This document shows positions 18,146-26,320 of a stretch of 64,000 bases of DNA, piece by piece. Positions within the stretch are counted from its first letter, which is position 1, and the number at the start of each line of letters is the position of its first letter. The notes under the pieces were generated by a model. It ran no database searches, had not been told where the DNA came from, and worked only from the letters and a program-made list of their open reading frames with translations. This stretch comes from CAVTWH01 sp963850915 (lineage in GTDB: Bacteria > Actinomycetota > Actinomycetes > Mycobacteriales > Micromonosporaceae). A program made the translations under genes and the position numbers. The stretch is from contig CAWKND010000010.1 in NCBI GenBank assembly GCA_963850915.1, positions 434,001 through 498,000 on the forward strand. Direction: 5' to 3'.

Positions 18146-19285
18146 TCAGCTGGTTCCCCCTGGCGCGCGCGTCGTTGGCTGCTGCCCGTGTCGGGTGGCC
18201 TCCAGCAGGTCGACGGCGCGGGTCGCGCCGTCGCGCGCGCGGATGTCGGTCCCGAGCCGGACGGCGGCGGCGCGGTAGGCGCCGTCGGTGAGGAGTTCCG
18301 TGACGGCCGCGCGGATGGTGCCGGCGCTGGCCGACTTGGGCAGCACCCGCCCGGCGCCGTGCCGGACCAGTGCACGGCCGATCGCCGACTGGTCCATGAG
18401 CGGGTGCATGGGCAGGACGAGCAGCGGGATGCCGTACGAGAGGGCGCGGGCGGCGGTGCTGTGACCGCCGTGGCCGATCACCAGTGAGGTACCCGGCATG
18501 ATCTCGCCGTGGTCACGGTGCCGGTGGATGGTGGTGTTGGCGGCTGCGCGCAGGGCGGTGGGGTCGATGGTGGGGCCGGTGGTGACGATCGCCTCGACAT
18601 CCAGACCGTCGAGGGCATCGAGGATTCGTTGCAGCGCCTTGTCCTGACCGGGGAACCGGGTGGTGCTGAGGCTGACGAGTACACGCGGAGGTCCGGCCGG
18701 GGGCTCGGCGGCGCGGGGGGTGCCCTGCCAGACCGGGCCGGTGTGGTGGACGTTCGCGGGAAGTTGCGGTGCTTCCGGCGGTTCGAAGTCGGCGCGCGTG
18801 GTCACCAGGCTCAGCGCCGGCGACCGGAGTACCGACTTCATCCGGACTCCGCGCAGGCGCATGATCGCGCCGACCGGGCCGTACGCCTCCCGCTCGAAGA
18901 AGCTCCACAGGGTGTGCACGAGCGACACCGTCGGCAGACCGGCGCGGACGAGCACGTCGATCGCGCCGAGCAGCAGGCAGTCCACGATCACCACGTCGGT
19001 CGGTTCGGCCTGCGCGAGCCGGAGGGCGTCCGCGCCGATACCCCGATCGGCAAAGACCGCGGTCAGGTCGCGGAGCGCGGACACGGTACTGCGCGGCGCC
19101 GCCGAATCGTACGGCCGACCCTCGTGTACCGCCTCGAACCGGAACCCGGCCCGCGTGACGGCGGCGCGCTGCGGCTCGTGGCCGAGGAAGCGCACGCTGC
19201 CGCCGCGCCGGACTATTTCCTGGGCGATGCCGAGCGCCGGTGGCAGGTTGCCGCCCGCGTCGACCGTCACGAAGAGTGCGTCCAC
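18146..19285 (-). CDS. UGT-like (GT1) glycosyltransferase
   Basis: A 379-residue GT-B fold glycosyltransferase of the macrolide/UGT type. The N-domain starts VTVDAGGNLPPALGIAQEI (nucleotide-sugar enzymes of this type show GHxxP here; this one has GNLPP). The donor-binding C-domain carries GHGGHSTAARALSYG-IPLLVLP and MHPLMDQ, the hallmark of the family. Sugar donor and acceptor are unknown. The GTG start at 19285 has GAGAGGAG upstream. It is downstream of and codirectional with a TetR gene; five 20-bp tandem repeats fill the gap. Antibiotic or natural-product modification under TetR control is a reasonable inference. Confidence 0.87.
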   Translation of the reverse strand: MDALFVTVDAGGNLPPALGIAQEIVRRGGSVRFLGHEPQRAAVTRAGFRFEAVHEGRPYDSAAPRSTVSALRDLTAVFADRGIGADALRLAQAEPTDVVIVDCLLLGAIDVLVRAGLPTVSLVHTLWSFFEREAYGPVGAIMRLRGVRMKSVLRSPALSLVTTRADFEPPEAPQLPANVHHTGPVWQGTPRAAEPPAGPPRVLVSLSTTRFPGQDKALQRILDALDGLDVEAIVTTGPTIDPTALRAAANTTIHRHRDHGEIMPGTSLVIGHGGHSTAARALSYGIPLLVLPMHPLMDQSAIGRALVRHGAGRVLPKSASAGTIRAAVTELLTDGAYRAAAVRLGTDIRARDGATRAVDLLEATRHGQQPTTRAPGGTS

Positions 19286-19300
19286 GACTGTGCTCCTCTC

Positions 19301-19400
19301 GGTTCGTCGGTCAGTCGCCGGTTCCGTCGGTCACCCGCCGGGTCCGTCGGGCAGCCGCCGGTTCTGTCGGTCAGCCGCCGGTTCCGTCGGTCAGCCGCCG
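19301..19400. repeat. five tandem 20-bp repeats
   Basis: Five consecutive units of exactly 20 bp at 19301, 19321, 19341, 19361 and 19381, consensus GTTCCGTCGGTCAGCCGCCG, with 0-4 differences each. The unit at 19381 encodes the end of the TetR protein and its stop, so the array seems to have grown from the 3' end of that gene into the gap before the glycosyltransferase gene. Confidence 0.9.
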
Positions 19401-19975
19401 GCAAGGAGCGCCGCGACCAGGGTATTCATCCGTACCTGCGTGGTCTCGACGTCGAGTCCCCGGTCGCGGCGCAGCAGTTTCCACGTGTAGAGATCGGTGG
19501 CGACCGCGAGCAGGTCGACCAGCGCATCCCGCTCGGTCGGCGCCCGTTCGTCGAGTTGCGGCTGGAAGACTTCCTCGACCCAGCGGCGGTGTAGCAACTT
19601 GCCGGGCCCGACCACGGCCGCGATGCGCGGGTCGTGCTCCTGGCCGAGCAGCCGCAGGACGAAGTCGCCGCGGCGCTCGTAGTGGGCGACGACCGCCTGG
19701 ATTGCGGCGCCGATGTCGCCGACCGGCGCCCGGCGCTCCTCTTCGACGTCGGTGGAGGCCAGCTTGACCGCCTCGTCGAGCAGCCCGTCCCGGCTGCCGA
19801 AGTGCCGCAGTACGGTCTGCACGCTCGTACCCGCGCGGGAGGCGACCTCGTCGAGGGTGATCTCGATCGTCATCTTCTCCTCGCTCAGCTCGAGCACGGC
19901 CCGCAGCACGCGCAGCCGCGTTGCCGCCTTCGCGTCGGCTCGGGCCCGCATGGTGTAGGTGCGCGGGACGTCCAT
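19391..19975 (-). CDS. TetR-family regulator, leaderless
   Basis: A 194-residue TetR repressor. The DNA-binding domain is in about residues 15-65 (ITLDEVASRAGTSVQTVLRHF) and the C-terminal domain is helical (HYERRGDFVLRLLGQEHDP). The open frame extends to GTG 20014, but a consensus promoter covers that extension, so the ATG at 19975 is chosen; the message would begin at or one base before it. The last five codons and stop lie in the first unit of the 20-bp tandem array. The codirectional glycosyltransferase gene downstream is the likely target or operon partner. Confidence 0.85.
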   Translation of the reverse strand: MDVPRTYTMRARADAKAATRLRVLRAVLELSEEKMTIEITLDEVASRAGTSVQTVLRHFGSRDGLLDEAVKLASTDVEEERRAPVGDIGAAIQAVVAHYERRGDFVLRLLGQEHDPRIAAVVGPGKLLHRRWVEEVFQPQLDERAPTERDALVDLLAVATDLYTWKLLRRDRGLDVETTQVRMNTLVAALLAGG

Positions 19976-20011
19976 CAGCGTCACGGTATGCGGACCAAAA
20001 TTTAATGTCAA
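19976..20011 (-). promoter_or_regulatory. consensus promoter of the leaderless TetR gene
   Basis: Minus strand: -35 TTGACA (20011-20006), 17-nt spacer, -10 TACCGT (19988-19983), then 7 nt to the ATG at 19975. The spacer is AT-rich. No ribosome binding site is present, in line with leaderless translation. Confidence 0.65.
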
Positions 20012-20014
20012 CAC

Positions 20015-20411
20015 CGATTAACACCAAATCGCCACGGTACCCGACCAGCCGGCATCTCATGAGCGATCGCCAAGCCGCGGGTCCAATTCGCGCCAAACGC
20101 CTGATCATTGAGGTATGACCGGTTAGCGCGTAGAGTCCAGATGCCGCTCCGGTCCCCGGTGGCCGGCAGTGCCGGAAGATCGTGCGCACGCACCTGGCCG
20201 ACGTGCCGGGCCGCGAAAGCGTCGTCTGGCCTGCCGAAATCTCGGGCACCACTGGTGCTGACCGTGCCTTCGAAGTCTTCGGCGTGCCCTCACCTAACTC
20301 GTCACTTGACGACGGCGATCGTTGGCAGCAAAGACTTTCGGCCGTCGCACGCGATAGACGCCCACTCGAGGCGGATCGAAACGAGCCAGGCAAGATCCAA
20401 AAGGAGTTCCG
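20015..20411. other. intergenic, no gene recognised
   Basis: A 77-codon open frame (20182-20415) has no family resemblance and overlaps the next start. The AAAGGAG ribosome binding site of the DUF4386 gene is at its right end. Confidence 0.4.
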
Positions 20412-21125
20412 ATGACCCCGTTGCGGAAGACCGCGCTCGTCGCTGGAGTGATGTACCTGCTCAGCTTCGTCTCGATCCCGACCCTCGCCCTGTACTCCGG
20501 CCTGCGGGACGCGGACTACGTTGTCGGCCCCGCCTCGGGTACCGGCGCGATCTGGGGTGTTGTCCTGGAAACGATCGTTGCCCTGGCCGGCATCGGTACC
20601 GCGGTCGTGCTGTACCCCGTGGTCAAGCGGCAAGGTGAAGCGCGCGCCCTGGGTTTCGTCGGCGTCCGGGTCCTGGAAGCGGCGACCATCTTCTCCGGCA
20701 TCGTGGTCGTGATGTCTATGGTGACCCTGCGGCAGGACGGCGCCGGATCGGATGCGCTGACCACCGGCAAGCTACTGGTCGCCATGCACAGCTGGACGTT
20801 CCTCGCCGGACAGGGCTTCCTGCCGGCCGTGAGCGCCGTACTCCTGGGCTCCCTGCTGTACCAGTCCCGCCTGGTACCCCGGGCGCTTCCGGTGCTCGGA
20901 TTCATCGGAGCGCCGCTGCTCGCCATCTCGTTCTTCGCCACCCTGTTCGGCGCCTGGGACCAGGTGTCCCCGGTGTCAGGCGTGCTGACCATCCCGGTCG
21001 CCGTGTGGGAGTTCTCGCTCGGCGTCTACCTGGTCGTCAAGGGCTTCAAGCCCTCCCCCATCACCGCTGGCCCGGCCGCTACAACCCCGCCCGCCGACCG
21101 CGTCCCCGCTGGGCAGAACGCCTGA
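20412..21125 (+). CDS. DUF4386 membrane protein
   Basis: A 237-residue integral membrane protein with six predicted helices. The start (TPLRKTALVAGVMYLLSFVS) and later segments (YVVGPASGTGAIWGVVLE, VLGFIGAPLLAISF, GVLTIPVAVWEFSLGVYLV) match the DUF4386 family, whose function is unknown. A hydrophilic tail of about 25 residues follows the last helix. The ATG has AAAGGAG upstream. Monocistronic as far as can be seen. Confidence 0.85.
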   Translation: MTPLRKTALVAGVMYLLSFVSIPTLALYSGLRDADYVVGPASGTGAIWGVVLETIVALAGIGTAVVLYPVVKRQGEARALGFVGVRVLEAATIFSGIVVVMSMVTLRQDGAGSDALTTGKLLVAMHSWTFLAGQGFLPAVSAVLLGSLLYQSRLVPRALPVLGFIGAPLLAISFFATLFGAWDQVSPVSGVLTIPVAVWEFSLGVYLVVKGFKPSPITAGPAATTPPADRVPAGQNA

Positions 21126-21183
21126 CCCGGACAATCAGCGGCGGGCAGTCGGGTACTGGGCGGGGAGCGCTAGCCTGGGACAC

Positions 21184-21609
21184 GTGTCGACGCCATCGGG
21201 TGCACCGCAGTCCAACCTCGATCTCGAGTTGCTCAGCGCCGAGCTGCGCCGGCACAGCGACGATCTGACGCTGTACGCCGGACTCATGCTCGGCGTGCTC
21301 TCCGCCGCGCTGCCGCCACACCTGGTCCGGGTACGCCACGAGGGGAAGTGGAAGGCGAAGCTGGCTGGCCGGGAGCCGGCCGTACTCGGCGTGTCGGTAC
21401 TGCTCGGCAACCACCGCTACGAGCTGGACCGGGCCGAGTTCGCGGCGCATCCGGTGGCCAAGGTGATCCACGAGTCGGGTGGGGTTGCCATGTCCACCAG
21501 CGTGGTCAACCCGGACGAGTGGTCCCGGCAGCTCGCCGCCGACCTGCTCGCCGTGGCCGCCAACAACGCCGCCGCCGTGGCCGCGCTGCAACGGCTGACG
21601 GCGCTGTGA
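21184..21609 (+). CDS. conserved actinobacterial hypothetical, first gene of the YbjQ-like trio
   Basis: A 141-residue protein without signal peptide or membrane segment, predicted alpha+beta (LDLELLSAELRRHSDDLTLY, LVRVRHEGKWKAKLAG, YELDRAEFAAHPVAKVIHES). No family can be named. It starts with GTG 56 nt after the DUF4386 stop and ends in GTGA, where its stop overlaps the start of the next gene. That overlap ties it to the two YbjQ-like proteins downstream and suggests they act together. Confidence 0.75.
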   Translation: MSTPSGAPQSNLDLELLSAELRRHSDDLTLYAGLMLGVLSAALPPHLVRVRHEGKWKAKLAGREPAVLGVSVLLGNHRYELDRAEFAAHPVAKVIHESGGVAMSTSVVNPDEWSRQLAADLLAVAANNAAAVAALQRLTAL

Positions 21610-22616
21610 CCCGCCCGCCGCTGCCCGCGCCCGGCCCCGCGAACGGGGCAGGCGGGCTGACGGCCGACCAGATCGCCGAGCTGAGCAGCGCGGAGTTGAG
21701 CGCCGGCCGGCTGCCGCTGCGGGCCCAGTGGCGCCTCGCCGAACAGCGGGAGCGGCGCGAGCGCGGCGAGCCGGGGAGCTTCACCTCCAACCTGACCACC
21801 GACGAGTTCGCCGCGATCCGGTCGGTCGGCTTCGCCCCGGTCGGTCAGGTGATGGGCAGCGTGGTGATCAACGTGGGCTGGCTGTACGCCTCCTGCGGCT
21901 ACTACGCCGGTGGCGGGTACGGGTTCGGGATGTCGCCGGTGGTCAGCGTCAAGGCCAGCCAGCAGATCATGAACCAGGCCCGGTTCACCGCCATCGACCG
22001 GCTGCGCCAGGAGTGCGCCGGGCTCGGTGGTGACGGGGTGGTCGGTGTCTGCCTGACGGCTGGGTACCTTCGCGGACACCGCGTGGGAGTACGTGGCGAC
22101 GGTACCGCCGTGCGGGCGGACGGGGACGTGCGGCCGAAGAAGCCGTTCACCTCCGACCTCAGTGGGCAGGACTTCGCCAAGCTGCTGCGCGCCGGCTGGA
22201 TGCCGGTCGGCTTCGTCCAGGGCGTCGGGATCACCTTGCGGCACAAGGACTGGACGCAGTCGATGCAGCAGCGTTCGTTCCTGAACCAGGAACTCGTCGG
22301 CCCCACAGCGCTGGTCTCCCAGGCCCGCAAGGCAGCGCGCAAGACCCTCCGCAACGACGCCGCGCAGCAGGGCGGGCACAGCGTGGTACTGCGGGACATG
22401 TACCTGAACATGTACGAGACTCGCTGCCGCTCCAATACCGAGGGCGAGGACAGCTGGCCGAGGCGTACCTCTGGGGGACAGCCATCGTGCCGATCGGCGC
22501 CCGCCACCCCGACAAGCCAGAATTCCCACTCCCCATGCTCCGCCTTGACGCGAAGAAGAGCGACGCGAAGCGAAGCGAGCCGGCCAGCAACAACAGAAAC
22601 AGAGGAAAGCCGATGA
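21606..22616 (+). CDS. YbjQ-like heavy-metal-binding-domain protein, two domains; 3' end possibly shifted
   Basis: 336 codons. It contains two copies of a YbjQ/DUF74-like domain, each opened by the same phrase: GSFTSNLTTDEFAAIRSVGF then PVGQVMGSVVINVG, and KPFTSDLSGQDFAKLLRAGW then PVGFVQGVGITL. YbjQ proteins form oligomeric rings; metal binding is only inferred from the family name. From about 22445 a different frame reads better (AEAYLWGTAIVPIGARHPDK), so an indel there is likely and the last ~55 residues given by this frame are doubtful. It starts with a GTGA overlap and ends with ATGA over the next start. Confidence 0.72.
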   Translation: MTRPPLPAPGPANGAGGLTADQIAELSSAELSAGRLPLRAQWRLAEQRERRERGEPGSFTSNLTTDEFAAIRSVGFAPVGQVMGSVVINVGWLYASCGYYAGGGYGFGMSPVVSVKASQQIMNQARFTAIDRLRQECAGLGGDGVVGVCLTAGYLRGHRVGVRGDGTAVRADGDVRPKKPFTSDLSGQDFAKLLRAGWMPVGFVQGVGITLRHKDWTQSMQQRSFLNQELVGPTALVSQARKAARKTLRNDAAQQGGHSVVLRDMYLNMYETRCRSNTEGEDSWPRRTSGGQPSCRSAPATPTSQNSHSPCSALTRRRATRSEASRPATTETEESR

Positions 22617-23428
22617 CCCTCGACCCCACCGCGTGGGCCTGCCGCAGGACGCGATGACCCGGCTCGAACGAGCTGAAGCCGGACCGCAAGGGCCACATCT
22701 TCACCTCCGACCTCACGGTCAACGAGTTCCTGCTGGTCAAGCAGGCCGGCTTCACCCCGCTCGGCCTGGTGCTCGGCACGTCGGTCTACCACTGCGGCTT
22801 CCAGATGGGGCGGTGGAGCAAGAACCAGGAGCTCGACGTCCTGTCCCAGGCCATGTACCACGCCCGCGAACTCGCGATGACCCGGATGCAGGCCGAGGCG
22901 GACGTGCTCGGCGCGGACGGCATCGTCGGCGTGCGGCTGGAGGTGGAGTTCAAGGAGTGGGGGTCGGACGCGGCCGAGTTCCTCGCTGTGGGCACGGCGG
23001 TGAAGGCCGACGACGGCAAGAAGTGGCGCAACGACCACGGCCAGCCGTTCACCTCCGACCTGTCCGGGCAGGACTTCTGGACGCTGCTGCAGGCCGGGTA
23101 CGCGCCGCTGGGCATGGTGATGGGCGTCTGCGTCTACCACGTGGCGCACCGCACCTTCGGCAACATCCTGTCCAACCTCGGCCAGAACACCGAGCTGCCA
23201 CAGTTCACCCAGGCGCTCTACGACGCCCGTGAGCTGGCCATGGCCCGGATGCAGAAGGAGGCGGAGCAGCTGCACGCCGAGGGCATCGTCGGCGTCCAAC
23301 TGTCGCAGCGCAACCACTCGTGGGGTGCGCACACGACGGAGTTCTTCTCGATCGGCACAGCGGTACGCCCGCTGCGCGCCGACCACGAGATCGCCAAGCC
23401 GCAGCTGGTACTCAGTCTGGATGTCTGA
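22613..23428 (+). CDS. YbjQ-like two-domain protein, 5' end disturbed by two compensating indels
   Basis: About 271 residues. Two YbjQ-like domains open with HIFTSDLTVNEFLLVKQAGF and QPFTSDLSGQDFWTLLQAGY; each continues G-x-V-x-G-x-x-V-Y-H and a helix ARELAMxRMQxEAExL before GIVGV. The ATG at 22613 follows AGAGGAAAG and overlaps the upstream stop. The frame leaves at about 22635 (extra TG) and returns at about 22668 (extra G), creating a TGA at 22652; repaired it reads LPQDAMTRLNELKPDRKGH. The 3' end overlaps the convergent PPC-domain gene by 17 bp. Function unknown. Confidence 0.72.
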
Positions 23429-23879
23429 AATCCAGTAGCGCCAAGTCATACAGCTGCGGGTTGACCAGCCGGCCCAGTCGCGGCGTCAGTACCTCGACGA
23501 TGACCAGTTCGGTGAGGAACTGCACGGTACCCGAGAGCAGGTGGCTGGTACGCCCGTCGGCACTGTACGCACGTACCCCGGCCGAGATGTGCACGTGTGG
23601 CTGCAGGGTGCCGGTGTCGTCGTCGTAGGCGAGGGTGCCGGCGCCGACCACGTCAGCCCCCGTCAGGTGGACAGGTGTCCACAGTGGAGCTTCCGGATCG
23701 GTGACCCGGGCGCAGCTGCCGACAATCTCGAGTTCGCGCATTCCACCGATGAACATCGGCAGGTAGCCCTGGCGGATTCCGTTGCTACGGCAGGCTTCGC
23801 CGAGTGCGGTGAAGAAGTCCTCGCCGTGGTCGAAGGCGACCATGACGGTACGCCCGATCCCAACCTCGCTACTTCGCAT
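23412..23879 (-). CDS. PPC/DUF296-domain protein
   Basis: A 155-residue protein consisting of one plants-and-prokaryotes-conserved (DUF296) domain: FDHGEDFFTALGEACRSNGI, then GSCARVTDPEAP, the metal-site segment LQPHVHISAG, and FLTELVIVEVL. Bacterial members form trimers; several bind DNA or nucleotides but most lack a defined role. The open frame extends to ATG 23912, but the ATG at 23879 has GGCGGGGG upstream and is chosen. The gene runs against the YbjQ-like trio with a 17-bp overlap of coding ends. Confidence 0.85.
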   Translation of the reverse strand: MRSSEVGIGRTVMVAFDHGEDFFTALGEACRSNGIRQGYLPMFIGGMRELEIVGSCARVTDPEAPLWTPVHLTGADVVGAGTLAYDDDTGTLQPHVHISAGVRAYSADGRTSHLLSGTVQFLTELVIVEVLTPRLGRLVNPQLYDLALLDFRHPD

Positions 23880-23978
23880 GTGGCCCCCGCCCACTCGCCA
23901 AGGGGAACACATTAGCGACCGTAGATGACGTGCGCATTGCGCGCGGTCAAGGCCGGGCAGGGGCGAGGACGGGCAGGG

Positions 23979-24015
23979 GCGTACCCCGGGAGCCCCGACG
24001 GCTCCCGGGGTACGC
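23979..24015. terminator. perfect 16-bp hairpin terminator
   Basis: Stem 23979-23994 with 24000-24015 and loop CCGAC. It lies 6 bp beyond the stop of the minus-strand beta-helix gene. Two direct repeats of GGGCAGGGGCG lie just left of it. Confidence 0.8.
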
Positions 24016-24020
24016 GCTTG

Positions 24021-26269
24021 TTACGGGAAGCTGACCAGGTCGGTGACCTGGTGCCCCGAGTTCACCGCGGCGCCCGTGTCGTTGATGACGTGACTGATCG
24101 TGCCGACGCCGCCGAGTGACACCGTGACCATGTCGTGGAACTTGACGCCGGACACCGCCGGTACCTCGAACGAGTGCGCCGCGACGACACTGGAGTTGGT
24201 ACTGAAGTAGCAGTAGCTACCCAACCCCCACGCCTCGTGCGTGGTCACCGAGGCGCCCACCTTGTACGCCGCCCAGCCCTGCGTGCTCCCGTTCATCCAG
24301 GACGACTGGTTCGGCGGGTCGTAGGGCATCTCGTTCTGGAAGAAGTACGTGCGCCCGCCGTTGCCGTTCCAGATCACCTGGTACTGCTGGTAGTGCTCGA
24401 CGAAGAGCCCGTACGCGGTGACGTTGGCGCCGTTGACGATGAGCCCGTTGGCCGCCGTGTTCGACGTCCAGCCGACTCCGCTGCCGTGGTCGGCCCGCCA
24501 CAGCCACATGTGGTCGGCGATCACGTTGTTGGAGTTGATGACCAGGCTCTGGGTGGCCTTACCGACACCGGCGCCGCCGATCCGGAAGAACACATCCGAC
24601 AGCGTGGTCGGGTCGGCACTGTGGTCGGCGGACGAGCCCGACGGGCCGATCTGGGCCAGCAGAGCCGAGTTCGTGGTACCCGCGTCGAACAGCAGCCCGG
24701 CCAGCTTGACCCCGTTGACATCCGCGACGTTCATCGCGGTGACGCCGTTGTCCGCCACCAGGGTGGCCAGCCCCATGCCCAGGATGACGGTGTCCGCCCG
24801 GGTGACGTTCAGGGTCTGGCTGAGGTGGTAGACGCCCGGGGTGACCAGCAGGTTCAGCCCCTGTGCCAGCGCGGCGTTCATCGTGGCCGCCGTGTCGCCC
24901 GGCTTCACGATGTAGAACTGGTTGAGCGGCAACGACTGACCGGCCGGGTTCCCGCCGCTCCACGTGGTACCGCTGGAGTTCGTGCGTACCGACGGTACGA
25001 ACACGTTGTAGTTCCCGGAACCGTCGACGTAGAGGAACGGCTTCTCCCGCTCCAGCGGCGTGGCGCCGACCGTGGTGTAGGGCGGGCTCGGGAAGCTGTT
25101 GCCCGGAGCGTTCCCGTCACCGACAAACACCATGTTCCAGTTGGAGCCGGTCCAGCTGCCCCAGGTGTCGTTGCGGGACAGCCACTGCTGCTGCGAACCC
25201 GAACGTACCTGACCGTCGACCGCGGAGTCGGCGAGGAATCCGCCACTGGACCAGCCGCCGTCGTCGAGCTGCAGGTTGCCCTTCACGTGTACCCGGCGCA
25301 TCGGCGCCGCCTGGGAAACGGCCCAGGTGTCGGTACCCGACGGCGGTGCTATCGCCAGGTTCTCCACGTCCCGCCAGAAGTTCTGGGTGGCGTTGCCCTG
25401 GAACCAGTCGGCCTCGGCGTGCACCTGCGCCGTTGATGGTCACCGCGTCCGGCAGCAGCCCGAGCCCGGAGACCTGGGTGTAGAAGCCGACGTTGGCGTC
25501 CACGTTGTAGGTGCCCGGCTTGAACAGCAGGGCGTACCGCTGGGTGCCGAACTGGTTGGTCTGCTGCGAGTTGAAGACCGAGGTGAGCCGGCTCTGGATG
25601 GTGGAAGCCGACATCGACGGGTCGAAGACGAAGACGTTCGGGCCGAAGTCGGGGGCACCCCCAGTGGGCGGCGGTGACACCGGCGGCGTGGTCGGCGGTG
25701 TACCGCCCACCGGTACCAGCGAGAAGGACTGCGCCGCCGTGCCGTTGCAGGTGTACTGCTGCAGCTGCGCGCTGTCCGCCGTGCTGGCGGACGGTACGTC
25801 CAGGCACTTGCCGCTGTTGCGGTTGACGAAGTGGTAGCTGCCGTCGGACTCGGCGACCGGCTGCCACTGCTGGTTGTTGCCGCCACCGTAGAGCCACAGC
25901 TGGATCGGGGCGGCGTCGGCCGTGGAAACGTCCTGTGACGTCCCAGACCTGGGCCTGCGCGTTGTGGTTGCCGACCTGGTAGTAGCCGCCGCTGGTGGCG
26001 CTGAACAGCCACTGCTGCGCGGTGGTGGAGTTGCAGGTGTACTGCTGGACCGCGGTGCCGTTGGCCGTGGCGGCCGCCCGCGCGTCCACACACTTGCCGG
26101 AGTTCTTATTTACCACCGTGTACCAGGTACCCGTGGTGACATCCGCGTGTGCCTGTGGCGCTTCCAGTACCACCCCGATGGCGGTACCGGCGGCCAGCAC
26201 CGCGACCGCCCCCATTACCAGTGCCCGGCGCCGGTGCGGGAGGCGCACCGTCGGTAAAGCTTGCGTCAT
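24021..26269 (-). pseudogene. secreted CBM13 plus beta-helix protein, two frameshifts
   Basis: About 750 residues if repaired. A signal peptide (RRRALVMGAVAVLAAGTAIG to QAHA-D) leads to a ricin-type CBM13 domain with repeats NSGKCVDARAAATANG, NSGKCLDVPSASTADS and their QxW-like ends. A Pro/Thr linker (TPPTTPPVSPPPTGG) precedes a large right-handed beta-helix (PDFGPNVFVFDPSMSA, RYALLFKPGTYNVD, GVYHLSQTLNV, WLWRADHGSGVGW). That family is often auto-named adenylyl cyclase or coagulation-factor-like, but it looks like a polysaccharide-acting beta-helix. The frame shifts near 25925 and near 25435 (the latter fits one extra G). The ATG has GGGGAAA upstream. If the indels are errors, this is an exported hydrolase or lyase beside the chitinase. 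Confidence 0.72.
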
Positions 26270-26320
26270 CGGATTTCCCCTAGGTGTGTTGGGACTGAGC
26301 TCGGTTGGGAGGAGGCGGGA

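Noticed and set aside
20182..20415. 77-codon open frame before the DUF4386 gene
   Set aside because: No ribosome binding site, no family resemblance, and it overlaps the DUF4386 start.
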